Positions 32,020 to 39,654 of a DNA stretch of 39,654 nt are shown here, in pieces; positions within the stretch are counted from its first letter, which is position 1, and each line of letters begins with the position of its first letter. Under the pieces are notes generated by a model. The model searched no databases. It saw only the letters and a list, made by a program, of their open reading frames with translations, and was not told where the DNA came from. Source of the DNA: Bryobacteraceae bacterium (GTDB lineage Bacteria > Acidobacteriota > Terriglobia > Bryobacterales > Bryobacteraceae); assembly GCA_028275505.1 (NCBI GenBank), contig JAPWUP010000016.1, positions 1 to 39,654 of the forward strand, read 5' to 3'. A program made the translations under genes and the position numbers.

Positions 32020-33315
32020 ATGCAGCCAACGAGCCGGCGCAAATTCGTCTGGATGTCAAGCCTGGCCTGCCTCGCCCGGGCTCGGAGTGTATCGGCAGCC
32101 GAAAAGATCCGCGTGGGGTTGATCGGCTGCGGGGGAATCAGCCGGGCCGATTTGACGGCGTTCCTGAGCTATCCCGAGGTGGACTGCCCGGTGGTTTGCG
32201 ACGTGGATGACGCGCAGCTCGCCAAGGGGATCGCTCTCGTGGAGAAACTGCGCGGGCGTCGCCCCGATACGGTGAAAGATTTTCGCCGCGTCATCGAACG
32301 CAAGGACGTGGACGTGGTGCTGGTCTGCACGCCGGACCACTGGCACGCTCTGCCCACCGTGCTGGCCTGCCAGGAAGGCAAGGACGTCTACGTGGAAAAG
32401 CCCCTGGCCACAACCGTGGCCGAGGGACGCGCCATGGTGGAGGCTGCGCGTCGTCACGGGCGTGTGGTGCAGATGGGCACGCAATGGCGCAGCGGCCCGC
32501 ACTACCAGGAGGCGATCGAGTTCGTTCAGTCCGGCAAGCTGGGCAAGATCCGGCAGGTCCGCGCCTGGGCTTACCTGGACTGGGTCGGCGGCATCGGGAA
32601 TCCGCCTGACCGGGATCCGCCGCCCGGCGTGGATTACGATTTCTGGCTCGGTCCGGCGCCCTTGCGCCCCTTCAACCCCAACCGGTTCCATTTCAATTTC
32701 CGCTGGTTCTGGGATTACGCCGGCGGTCTGATGACGGATTGGGGCGTGCACCTGATCAACCTGGCCTTGTGGGCGATGGGACCGGAGCCGCCGCGCGCCG
32801 TAACGTCCATGGGCCGCAAGTATGTCTGCGAGGACAACGCGGAGACGCCCGATACGCAGGTTGCGGTGTATGAATTCCCGGGCTACGTGATGATCTGGGA
32901 GCACCAGATGCTCGGCGGCGTGGGCATCGGCGGGCGTCCGCACGGTCTGGCCTTTAGCGGCAGCGAGGCGACGCTCATCGTGGATCAGCGCGGCTGGGAA
33001 GTGATCCCCGAGCCCAAGAAAAGAAATCTCACCATCAAGCGCGTGGTGGATCCGCAGGACCGCGATGCCGACGGCCGCCGCGCCCACGTCGGCAACTTTC
33101 TGGAGTGCGTGCGAACGCGCCGCCAGCCCGTCACCAACGTGGAGGTAGGCCACTTCGTTTCCACGGTGGCGGCGCTCGGCAACCTCGCTTTGCGCTCGGC
33201 TTCCCGCATCGTCTGGGACGCCGCCGCGGAGCGGATTCCGTCCAATCCGCAAGCGGACGCGCTGCTGACCCGGACCTACCGAAAACCGTGGTCGCTGCCG
33301 TACCTGCGAAGCTGA
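32020..33315 (+). CDS. Tat-exported Gfo/Idh/MocA family oxidoreductase
   Basis: The 431-residue product has a Tat signal (SRRKFVWMSSLACLA, cleavage near VSA|AEK at 26), then a Rossmann NAD(P)-binding domain ('VGLIGCGGISRADL' at about 32-45). The family catalytic motif EKP ('YVEKPLATT') and a C-terminal alpha/beta domain follow ('DYDFWLGPAPLRPFNPNRFH', 'WDYAGGLMTDWGVHLINLALW'). These enzymes oxidise or reduce sugars, or act as NAD-dependent glycosidases. The 'DFWLGPAP' and 'DWGVHLIN' blocks define the secreted group common in Planctomycetota and Acidobacteriota. The cofactor would be co-exported after folding through Tat. Substrate is unknown. Confidence 0.9.
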   Translation: MQPTSRRKFVWMSSLACLARARSVSAAEKIRVGLIGCGGISRADLTAFLSYPEVDCPVVCDVDDAQLAKGIALVEKLRGRRPDTVKDFRRVIERKDVDVVLVCTPDHWHALPTVLACQEGKDVYVEKPLATTVAEGRAMVEAARRHGRVVQMGTQWRSGPHYQEAIEFVQSGKLGKIRQVRAWAYLDWVGGIGNPPDRDPPPGVDYDFWLGPAPLRPFNPNRFHFNFRWFWDYAGGLMTDWGVHLINLALWAMGPEPPRAVTSMGRKYVCEDNAETPDTQVAVYEFPGYVMIWEHQMLGGVGIGGRPHGLAFSGSEATLIVDQRGWEVIPEPKKRNLTIKRVVDPQDRDADGRRAHVGNFLECVRTRRQPVTNVEVGHFVSTVAALGNLALRSASRIVWDAAAERIPSNPQADALLTRTYRKPWSLPYLRS

Positions 33316-33321
33316 GACGCT

Positions 33322-33981
33322 TCAGCTGCGATGCTCTGCGGCCCGCGCCTCCAGCAAGGCCCGCACCTGCGCCTCGAGCTGCTCGACCCGGCGCGTTAGT
33401 TCTTCGATGGCCTGGCCCTCGGGGTCCGGCAGCTTGCCGTGTTCGAGCTCGTCGTTGACGGTCACCCCGGCGATGCGAACGACGCGGCCCGGAACGCCCA
33501 CCACAGTGGAATAATCCGGCACCGAGCGAATGACCACGGAACCGGCGCCGATCTTGACGTAGTTGCCGATGCGGATGTTGCCCAGCACCTTGGCGCCGGC
33601 GCCGATGACGACGTGATTGCCGATCGTGGGATGGCGCTTGCCTTTTTCCTTGCCGGTGCCGCCCAGGGTAACGCCCTGGTAAATGAGCACGTCGTCGCCG
33701 ATCTCGGCCGTCTCGCCGATCACCACGCCCATGCCGTGGTCAATGAAGAAACGCCGCCCGATGCGGGCGCCAGGGTGAATTTCGATTCCCGTGAGCCAGC
33801 GGCTGAACTGGGAGATGAGACGCGGAATCAGCGGTATGCGCCAGCACCAGAGCTTGTGCGCCAGCCGGTGCAGCAGGATGGCATGGAAACCGGGATAACA
33901 GAGCAGGATTTCGAGAACGCTGCGTGCTGCGGGGTCTTCGCGAAAGATCGTCTCGATCTGCTCTTTGATGGTGCGGAACAT
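33322..33981 (-). CDS. cysE: Serine O-acetyltransferase (CysE/EpsC)
   Basis: CysE acetylates serine for cysteine synthesis. The 219-residue product has the N-terminal helical part ('[30 protein letters not shown]') and the left-handed beta-helix with active-site D81-H82 in '[18 protein letters not shown]'. '[18 protein letters not shown]' and '[14 protein letters not shown]' are also present. It is the short EpsC-like type. It ends in an added coiled-coil tail (about 190-215, '[21 protein letters not shown]') and lacks the terminal isoleucine through which E. coli CysE binds cysteine synthase. No cysK is nearby. The gene is divergent from the ABC-2 permease at 34055. Confidence 0.94.
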   Translation of the reverse strand: MFRTIKEQIETIFREDPAARSVLEILLCYPGFHAILLHRLAHKLWCWRIPLIPRLISQFSRWLTGIEIHPGARIGRRFFIDHGMGVVIGETAEIGDDVLIYQGVTLGGTGKEKGKRHPTIGNHVVIGAGAKVLGNIRIGNYVKIGAGSVVIRSVPDYSTVVGVPGRVVRIAGVTVNDELEHGKLPDPEGQAIEELTRRVEQLEAQVRALLEARAAEHRS

Positions 33982-34043
33982 CCCGGTTGAACCCTATTAT
34001 CGCGCAAACGGGCGGTGGATCCGGGGGACAGCGGGTGCTTCCG

Positions 34044-34049
34044 TACAAT
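34044..34049 (+). promoter_or_regulatory. -10-like box just upstream of the orphan permease start
   Basis: TACAAT predicts transcription at about 34055-34058, the position of two tandem ATG codons, so the message would be leaderless. On the other strand GATAAT (34001-33996) may serve cysE, with a leader of about eight bases. Confidence 0.45.
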
Positions 34050-34054
34050 ACGGG

Positions 34055-34867
34055 ATGATGGGTCATTTTCCCGGCAGCCACTTCTTGCGCAATCTGATCG
34101 AGCGGCGCAGCCTTTTGTTCCAGCTCGTGCGGCGCGACTTCGAGCAGCGCTTCGTGGGCTCAGCCGCGGGCTGGCTGTGGGGTCTGATTCATCCGTTGGT
34201 GCTGCTGGCCAGTTGGACCTTCGTGTTTCAGACCTGCCTGAAGGTGCGCTTGCCGCCCAGCGAGATCACGCAAAACTACACGCTCTTCCTGTTCGCCGGC
34301 TTTTTGCCCTGGCTGCTTTTCCAGGAAACGGTCCAGCGCTCCGTCGGTTGCCTGCTGGAGCACAAGAACCTGATCACCAAAACGCTGTTTCCCGCCGAGC
34401 TGGCGCCGGTCTCCATCTTTCTTTCGAGCCTGATCAATCATCTGATGGCGCTGGCCATGGCCGTGGGCGCGATCGCGCTGTGGGGCGGGCATTTCGGCCC
34501 CATGCTGCTCACGTTGCCGCTCTACATGTTCCTGCTGGGGTTGTTCGCCGTGGGGCTGGGCTGGATCGTTTCCAGTCTGAACGTGTATTTGCGCGACACG
34601 GCGCACGTCCTCGTGGTGGTGCTGACCGGGTGGTTCTGGCTGACGCCGATCTTCATCACGAAAGAACAAATTCCGCCACATCTGTTGTGGCTGGTGCGCT
34701 ACAACCCCATGACCCACTTCGTGGAGGCTTACCGCGAGCGGCTGCTGACCGACCTGCCCATCAACTTGCGCGAACTGGCAGCGCTGACGACAGCCGGCGT
34801 CGTGACTTTCGTGGCGGGCGGATTGTTTTTCCGTCACCTCAAGCGCGGTTTCGCCGACGTACTCTGA
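34055..34867 (+). CDS. ABC-2 type polysaccharide exporter permease without adjacent ATPase
   Basis: This is a 270-residue permease of the Wzm/KpsM type with six membrane segments. It starts with the family amphipathic region 'LFQLVRRDFEQRFVGSAAGWLWGLIHPLVLLA' and contains 'LYMFLLGLFAVGLGWIVSSLNVYLRDTAHVL', 'GWFWLTPIFI' and 'RYNPMTHFVEAYRE'. No ATPase gene sits beside it; the nearest is at 29780-30541. TACAAT (34044-34049) ends six bases before ATG 34055 (nine before ATG 34058), again without a ribosome binding site. It may share the ATPase or use one encoded elsewhere. Confidence 0.88.
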   Translation: MMGHFPGSHFLRNLIERRSLLFQLVRRDFEQRFVGSAAGWLWGLIHPLVLLASWTFVFQTCLKVRLPPSEITQNYTLFLFAGFLPWLLFQETVQRSVGCLLEHKNLITKTLFPAELAPVSIFLSSLINHLMALAMAVGAIALWGGHFGPMLLTLPLYMFLLGLFAVGLGWIVSSLNVYLRDTAHVLVVVLTGWFWLTPIFITKEQIPPHLLWLVRYNPMTHFVEAYRERLLTDLPINLRELAALTTAGVVTFVAGGLFFRHLKRGFADVL

Positions 34868-34891
34868 GGCGGTTCGGGCCGCGGCCCTGCA

Positions 34892-35902
34892 TCAGGAATC
34901 CTGGTCGAGTCGGGTCAGCCCGGCTTCCCGCGCCCAGCGCAGCGCCTGCTGGTACTCGGTCCAGGTGATGCGGCGCGATAGCTCGGGATACTGGAATGCC
35001 TTGTGCTCGGGGCGGTACTGCGCCATGATGTTGACGTACGTGGACTTGCTGAGCTTCTCCGCGACCCAGCGCACGAACTTGTCCGTGCCGGCGATATTGT
35101 TGGGCAGCACGAGGTGGCGGATGATCAGGCCGCGCAGTGCGATCCCGTTTTCGTCCACCACCAGCTCGCCCACCTGGCGGTGCATCTCCTCGATGGCTGC
35201 CGCGGCACGCTCCGGGTAATCGCTGGCGCCCGAGGAATATTTAGCCGCCATCGCGCCGTCCATGTATTTGAAGTCAGGCATGTAGATGTCCACGATGCCG
35301 TCCAGCAGCTTGATGATTTCCACCGGCTCGTAGCCGCCGCAGTTGTAAACCAGCGGGATGCGCAAGCCGAGGCGAATGGCGGTCCGCAGCGCCTGCACGA
35401 TATTGGGGACGACGTGCGTGGGCGTCACCAGGTTGATGTTGTGGCAGCGCATTTCCTGAAGCTGGACCATGAGCCGCCCGAGCATTTCGTCGCTCATGTA
35501 ACTGCCGTCGCCGCGGTGTGCGATCTCCCAGTTCTGGCAGAAGCAACAGAGCAGGTTGCAGTGGCTGAAAAAGATAGTGCCCGAGCCCCAGCGGCCGACC
35601 AGCGGGCGTTCCTCGCCGAAGTGTGGGTGGGCGGAGGCCACCTTGACGCGGGAAGTGGCGCCACAGACGCCTTTCTCCCCTTTGAGGCGATTCACGCCGC
35701 ACTGGCGCGGGCACAGCCGGCAACTCTTGTAAATCGCCCACAGGGCGCGGGCGCGCTCGGCCAGCTCCCCCGTGCGTTCCAGCTTCAGGTAGGCCGGTTC
35801 GAAATCTTTGCGCAGCATGGTGGGAACGGGTTTGCGCGGTCGTGCGACGAGGCCGCCCGGCAACAGGATCGCGGCGAATTCCCGGCGCGTCGGATCGTCC
35901 AT
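34892..35902 (-). CDS. PflX-like radical SAM protein
   Basis: The 336-residue product carries the radical SAM cluster motif C115-x3-C119-x2-C122 ('SHCNLLCCFCQNW'). An N-terminal cysteine set (C61, C64, C68, C80: 'CRLCPRQCGVNRLKGEKGVCG') is typical of the COG1313/PflX group, relatives of pyruvate-formate-lyase activases. Family phrases 'LVTPTHVVPNIVQAL', 'PLVYNCGGYE' and 'DIYMPDFKYMD' are present. The function of this group is unknown. The N-terminus MDDPTRREFAAILLPGG contains a twin-arginine-like RREF and a short hydrophobic stretch, odd for a cytosolic enzyme. TATCCT and GGGGG precede ATG 35902. Confidence 0.88.
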   Translation of the reverse strand: MDDPTRREFAAILLPGGLVARPRKPVPTMLRKDFEPAYLKLERTGELAERARALWAIYKSCRLCPRQCGVNRLKGEKGVCGATSRVKVASAHPHFGEERPLVGRWGSGTIFFSHCNLLCCFCQNWEIAHRGDGSYMSDEMLGRLMVQLQEMRCHNINLVTPTHVVPNIVQALRTAIRLGLRIPLVYNCGGYEPVEIIKLLDGIVDIYMPDFKYMDGAMAAKYSSGASDYPERAAAAIEEMHRQVGELVVDENGIALRGLIIRHLVLPNNIAGTDKFVRWVAEKLSKSTYVNIMAQYRPEHKAFQYPELSRRITWTEYQQALRWAREAGLTRLDQDS

Positions 35903-35974
35903 CGCTACCCCCAGAAACAGGATAGCGGATCCGTTCGGCCGAGCAAAGGGTCCGGAAGACCGTGATCGCCAGGA

Positions 35975-37351
35975 TCAAGTTTCCCGCGGCGGAAACTCGG
36001 GATGCGGCGGTGGAGTTTCCAGTCGCTGCCGGCGCACCGGATCGAAGGCCATGACCTTGCCGTAGCGGTAGGACTCGACGCCCAGCGAGATCGCCACCTG
36101 GACCTGATAGCCGCGGAGCGAGTTGTAAACGGGCTGCCGCCCTTCGCGGATCGAATCCAGCCAGTCGTCGGTCAGGCCCGGCCCCGGCTCGGGCTCGATG
36201 GTGACCTCAGTCTTGCCGTCATTGGCGGCGCGGAACTCTTCGATGAATTGCTTTTCCGCGCGAACCACGGCGACGGCGCGCGGTCCGCGTTGGGCGCCGG
36301 GAGGAGCCTTGCGCTGATCGCCCATGGCGTCCATGGCGGCCTGACCTTCGAGCACTTGCAGCGTTCCCCAGTTTCCATAGACGGTGAGCGGAACCGAGGT
36401 GGCGTTGGCCATGCAGGAGACCATGTTGATCGAGTAATCGCCCGGATACTCGATCAGGGTCAGATAAGTGTCGGGCACCTCGCGATTCTTTTGTACGTAA
36501 ATTCCGCCCACGGCAACCACGCGCGTGGGAAATTCGAAGCCGATCATCGTGCACATGGTGCCCAGGCGGTGATAGAGCAGGTCGCCGGCGTTGCCGGTCG
36601 AATAATCCCAGAATTTGCGCCAGCGGAAGTAACGTTCGGCGCTAAGCGGACGTTTGGGCGCCGGACCTAGCCACATGTCCCAGTCCAGGTTTTCGGGACC
36701 GAACTTCGCATCGGGCCAGGGTTCGCTGCCCACGCCGGGGATGGGGTAATCCCACATGCCTTCCCGCGTGTTGCGGTTGTAACTGATCAGGCCCCAAAGA
36801 ATCTTGCCCATCTTGCCGGCCTTGATGTACTCATGAATTTTCCAGTTCAGGCGCGAAGCCGGACCGCTGCCGCCCACTTGGAGCACGCGCCCTGTCTTTT
36901 CCACCACCGCGTGCAGCTCAGCGGCTTCCTCCAGCGTTCGGGTCATGGGTTTTTCCAGATAGACGTGCTTGCCGGCTTCCAGCGCTTCGCGCGCCATGCG
37001 GTAGTGCCAGTGGTCGGGAACGGCCAGCACAACCCCGTCAATATCCTTGCGCTGGAGGATTTCGCGGTAATCGCGGTAGGCTTTCTCCGCGCCGGATACC
37101 TTCAGCCCGTTGTCCAGCCGCGGTTGCCAGACGTCGCAGACGGCGCTGATGTGGACGTCGTTGCGCTGGTCGCGGCGCCGCTTGAACATTTCCACCAGGC
37201 TGAGGAACTGCATGCCGCAGCCGATGAAGGCAATGTTGATCCGGTCGTTGGCGCCGAGCACGCGTCCTGCGGTGGCGCAGGCCAAAGCCGCCACGCCCGC
37301 TTCGCGCGTCAGGAACTGACGCCGGGTCAGCTCAGACTGGTTCACGCTCAT
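35975..37351 (-). CDS. Tat-exported Gfo/Idh/MocA family oxidoreductase (second copy)
   Basis: The 458-residue product has a Tat signal (LTRRQFLTREAGVAALACATA, cleavage near VLGAND at 34). A Rossmann domain ('INIAFIGCGMQFL'), the EKP motif ('YLEKPMTRTLEE') and a C-terminal domain with 'DWDMWLGPAPKRP' and 'WDYSTGNAGDLLYHRL' follow. It is paralogous to the product at 32020-33315 but clearly diverged; the equivalent of 'DWGVH' is 'NAGDLLYH', so substrate contacts differ. GGGGAGGG lies before ATG 37351, with TATCCT upstream (about 37370). It probably oxidises or isomerises a sugar in the periplasm, but the substrate is unknown. Confidence 0.9.
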   Translation of the reverse strand: MSVNQSELTRRQFLTREAGVAALACATAGRVLGANDRINIAFIGCGMQFLSLVEMFKRRRDQRNDVHISAVCDVWQPRLDNGLKVSGAEKAYRDYREILQRKDIDGVVLAVPDHWHYRMAREALEAGKHVYLEKPMTRTLEEAAELHAVVEKTGRVLQVGGSGPASRLNWKIHEYIKAGKMGKILWGLISYNRNTREGMWDYPIPGVGSEPWPDAKFGPENLDWDMWLGPAPKRPLSAERYFRWRKFWDYSTGNAGDLLYHRLGTMCTMIGFEFPTRVVAVGGIYVQKNREVPDTYLTLIEYPGDYSINMVSCMANATSVPLTVYGNWGTLQVLEGQAAMDAMGDQRKAPPGAQRGPRAVAVVRAEKQFIEEFRAANDGKTEVTIEPEPGPGLTDDWLDSIREGRQPVYNSLRGYQVQVAISLGVESYRYGKVMAFDPVRRQRLETPPPHPEFPPRET

Positions 37352-37397
37352 GGATCCCTCCCCGTTCTCACAGGATACCCCGCGGGGTCGCCGCGGG

Positions 37398-38135
37398 CTA
37401 CATGTACATGCCGCCGTTCACGTTGAGCACGTGCCCGGTGATGTAGCCTGCCTCCTCGCTGGCCAGGAAGCGGACGGCGGCCGCCACGTCCTCCGGACGG
37501 CCAAAACGTTTCAGGGCGATCATGTTCAACATGCGCTGCTTCACCTCTTCCGGCAGCCGCGCCGTCATGTCGGTTTCGATGTACCCGGGAGCGACGGCGT
37601 TGACGGTGATGTTGCGGCTGGCCACCTCCTGGGCCAGGGCTTTGGTCAGGCCGATCAGGCCGGCCTTGGAAGCCACGTAGTTGGCCTGGCCGGCGTTGCC
37701 CATCAATCCCACCACGGAAGCGATGTTGATGATGCGGCCCCAGCGCTGCCGCATCATGTCGGGCAGCACCTGCTGGATGGCGAGGAAGGCGCCCTCCAGG
37801 TTGATTTTCATGACCAGATCCCAGTCTTCTTTCTTCATGCGCACGGCCAGCGCATCGCGGGTGATGCCTGCGTTGTTGACCAGAATGTCGGTGCGCCCGA
37901 ACTCTTCGGACGCCTTTCGAAAGGCCTCGCGGATGGAGTCCGGCGAGGCCATGTCCACGAACAGGGGAAAAGCCTCGCCCCCCGCGGCGCGGATTTCCGC
38001 AGCCACTTTTTCGTTGTTTTCCGGTTCGTTTGACGCTACCACGACACGCGCGCCGGCCTGCGCCAGGCTGAGCGCTACCGCTCGCCCGATGCCGCGGCCG
38101 GCTCCGGTGACGAATGCCGTACGAGAGTTGCTCAT
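37398..38135 (-). CDS. fabG: 3-oxoacyl-ACP reductase FabG
   Basis: FabG reduces 3-oxoacyl-ACP with NADPH in fatty acid synthesis. The 245-residue short-chain dehydrogenase has the cofactor motif TGAGRGIGRA (10-19) and NNAG. The catalytic Ser-Tyr-Lys set lies in 'NIASVVGLMGNAGQANYVASKAG'. The ending 'GHVLNVNGGMYM' is characteristic of FabG proper rather than other SDR enzymes. GAGGAG precedes ATG 38135; the open frame continues upstream by chance. It is not beside acpP-fabF, which lie at 12.5-14 kb. Confidence 0.93.
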   Translation of the reverse strand: MSNSRTAFVTGAGRGIGRAVALSLAQAGARVVVASNEPENNEKVAAEIRAAGGEAFPLFVDMASPDSIREAFRKASEEFGRTDILVNNAGITRDALAVRMKKEDWDLVMKINLEGAFLAIQQVLPDMMRQRWGRIINIASVVGLMGNAGQANYVASKAGLIGLTKALAQEVASRNITVNAVAPGYIETDMTARLPEEVKQRMLNMIALKRFGRPEDVAAAVRFLASEEAGYITGHVLNVNGGMYM

Positions 38136-38213
38136 AGCTGCTCCTCGAAAGGGGACAGGGCGGCGCGCGGCCGCCCGCGAATCCTCAATCATAGTAAAAA
38201 GGAGCCGCGCCCG

Positions 38214-39654
38214 ATGGCCTATCGCGATCTGCGGGATTTCATCCGCGCTCTGGAAGCGCACGGAGAGCTGAAACGGATCCCGTTCGAGGTGGATCCGGTG
38301 CTGGAGATCACCGAGTTCGCCGACCGTGCGGTAAAACAAGGCGGCCCCGCTTTGTTTTTTGAGAAGCCGCGCGGCTCCTCCGTCCCTGTGCTCATCAACG
38401 CTTTCGCCAGCCGGCGGCGGATGGAGCTGGCGCTGGAAGTTTCCTCCCTGGACGACATCGCCGCCCGCATCACGGAGTTGCTGGCGTTGGAGGCGCCCCA
38501 GGGATTGCTGGGCAAGCTCAAGATGCTGCCCAAGCTCGCCGAACTGGGCTCGTATTTTCCCAAGCGCGTCTCCGGCGGGCCGTGCAAGGAGGTCATCCGG
38601 CGGGACAACTTCTCGCTCCTGGAATACCCCATCCTGAAGTGCTGGCCGGGCGACGCCGGGCGTTTCATCACCCTGCCCTTGGTTTTTTCCAGGAACCCCG
38701 AGACCGGCAAGCGCAACTGCGGCATGTATCGCATGCAGGTCTACGATGACCGCACTACCGGCATGCACTGGCAGACGCACAAGCAGGGCGCCGAACATTA
38801 CCGGCGGCTGGCGGCACGCGGCGAGCGCCGGCGGATGGATGTGGCGGTGGCGCTGGGCTGCGATCCGGCCACGATCTTCTCCGCCATCCTGCCGCTGCCG
38901 CCGGACGTGGACGAAATGCTGTTCGCGGGCTTTCTGCGACGCGAGCCCGTCGAGATGGTTCCTTGCGAGACCTGCGATCTGGAGGTGCCGGCCCATGCCG
39001 AGATCGTGCTGGAGGGCTACGTCGAGCTGGGCGAGCTGCGGCGCGAGGGACCTTTCGGGGATCACACCGGTTTTTACTCGCTGGCCGACGACTACCCCGT
39101 CTTTCACGTGACCACGATCACGCAGCGCAAGGATCCGATTTATCCGGCCACCATCGTGGGACCGCCCCCCATGGAGGATTACTACATGGGCAAGGCGATC
39201 GAGCGGATCTTCCTGCCTTTGATGCGCTTGCAATTGCCCGAGATCCGCGATATCGCGATGCCCGCCGAAGGCGTCTTTCACAACCTCATGCTGGTTTCCA
39301 TCCGCAAATCTTATCCGGGGCATGCGCGCAAGGTGATGCACGCGATCTGGGGAATGGGCCAGGCTATGTTCACCAAGTGCATCGTGGTGGTGGACGAGGA
39401 CGTCAACGTGCAGGACGTGCGCGAGGTGGCCTGGAAGGCGTTGAACAACATTGATCCCGAGCGCGACATCGAGTTCGTGCTAGGGCCGGTGGATTCGCTG
39501 GATCACGCCAGCCGCCTGCCCAATTTCGGCTCCAAAATGGGCGTGGACGCCACACGCAAGTGGCCCGAAGAAGGATTCATGCGGCCCTGGCCGGAAGTGA
39601 TTCGCATGAGCGAGGAGGTCAAGCGCCGCGTGGATGAATTGTGGCGGTTGGCGG
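38214..39654 (+). CDS. ubiD: UbiD-family decarboxylase (3' end beyond window)
   Basis: UbiD enzymes use prenylated FMN, made by UbiX, to decarboxylate aromatic or unsaturated acids, for example in quinone synthesis. 480 codons are present (E. coli UbiD has 497), so only the last part is missing. Features seen: start 'AYRDLRDFIRALEAHGELKRI', 'CWPGDAGRFITLPLVFS', 'GMYRMQVYDDRTTGMHWQTHKQGA' and the active-site region 'GELRREGPFGDHTGFYS', which carries the Glu-Arg-Glu type acids. 'ATIVGPPPMEDYYMGKAIERIF' follows. AAAAAGGAG (38196-38204) precedes ATG 38214. It is divergent from fabG (78-base gap). The exact substrate is unknown; menaquinone or ubiquinone synthesis is the usual guess. Confidence 0.93.
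   Translation, partial: MAYRDLRDFIRALEAHGELKRIPFEVDPVLEITEFADRAVKQGGPALFFEKPRGSSVPVLINAFASRRRMELALEVSSLDDIAARITELLALEAPQGLLGKLKMLPKLAELGSYFPKRVSGGPCKEVIRRDNFSLLEYPILKCWPGDAGRFITLPLVFSRNPETGKRNCGMYRMQVYDDRTTGMHWQTHKQGAEHYRRLAARGERRRMDVAVALGCDPATIFSAILPLPPDVDEMLFAGFLRREPVEMVPCETCDLEVPAHAEIVLEGYVELGELRREGPFGDHTGFYSLADDYPVFHVTTITQRKDPIYPATIVGPPPMEDYYMGKAIERIFLPLMRLQLPEIRDIAMPAEGVFHNLMLVSIRKSYPGHARKVMHAIWGMGQAMFTKCIVVVDEDVNVQDVREVAWKALNNIDPERDIEFVLGPVDSLDHASRLPNFGSKMGVDATRKWPEEGFMRPWPEVIRMSEEVKRRVDELWRLA

Noticed and set aside
38136-39341. N-terminal extension of the FabG frame
   Set aside because: It is antisense to ubiD; FabG begins normally at 38135 after GAGGAG.
1-39654. tRNA, rRNA, insertion sequence, phage or CRISPR elements
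   Set aside because: I saw no tRNA-like cloverleaf, transposase, integrase or repeat-spacer pattern. I could not run a covariance-model search, so a missed small RNA is possible.

Overview
This is a GC-rich, densely packed chromosomal window of about 40 kb. I read 40 protein-coding genes, no rRNA or tRNA, no insertion sequence and no CRISPR array. No gap between genes exceeds 200 bases. The gene content fits the phylum Acidobacteriota, probably a Solibacter/Bryobacter-like lineage. The clues are YajC-SecD-SecF followed by TonB/ExbB/ExbD/ExbD/TPR, a second glycine-rich TonB with a long cytoplasmic tail, and many Tat-exported carbohydrate enzymes (two Gfo/Idh/MocA proteins, an enolase-superfamily dehydratase, a DUF2961/GH172 protein). 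The phylum call is inference from gene families, not a phylogeny.

Layout. 140-6949 (+): Sec accessory genes, then a TonB energisation module (TonB, ExbB, two ExbD) and a TPR lipoprotein. 7028-9608 (+): bifunctional Rel alarmone enzyme overlapping a DUF971 protein. 9638-12335 (-): second TonB, then a secreted unknown protein overlapping an esterase. 12513-14036 (+): acyl carrier protein and FabF. 14044-15354 (-): purine permease. 15457-16653 (+): Tat-exported DUF2961 protein. 16661-24924 (-): a long run of nine genes: hslV, hslU, a fibronectin-type lipoprotein, a fumarylacetoacetate-hydrolase-family enzyme, tandem Usp, DUF302, two TPR proteins and RNase III. 25062-27611: ferredoxin (+), then QueD and a DinG-type helicase (-). 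27648-37351: a mixed glycan/sugar region with two ABC-2 polysaccharide-type permeases, one ATPase, four exported or Tat-tagged sugar enzymes, a CysE/EpsC acetyltransferase and a PflX-like radical SAM protein. 37398-39654: FabG (-) and a UbiD decarboxylase (+) that runs off the end.

How the parts fit. The first third powers the envelope: SecDF drives protein export, and ExbBD/TonB passes proton motive force to outer-membrane receptors. The 27-37 kb region looks like surface glycan export combined with periplasmic sugar-acid or glycoside processing. Housekeeping functions (fatty acid synthesis, stringent response, HslUV proteolysis, RNA processing) sit between them.

The points most worth checking are: a four-gene chain coupling HslVU to a fibronectin lipoprotein through 1-, 4- and 4-base overlaps; several -10-like hexamers sitting just upstream of start codons without a ribosome binding site, suggesting leaderless mRNAs; a perfect hairpin exactly at the predicted rel transcription start; a helix-hairpin-helix-like insert in SecF; and an HslV whose catalytic threonine lies behind a 16-residue leader. 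I found no clear new defence or mobile system.
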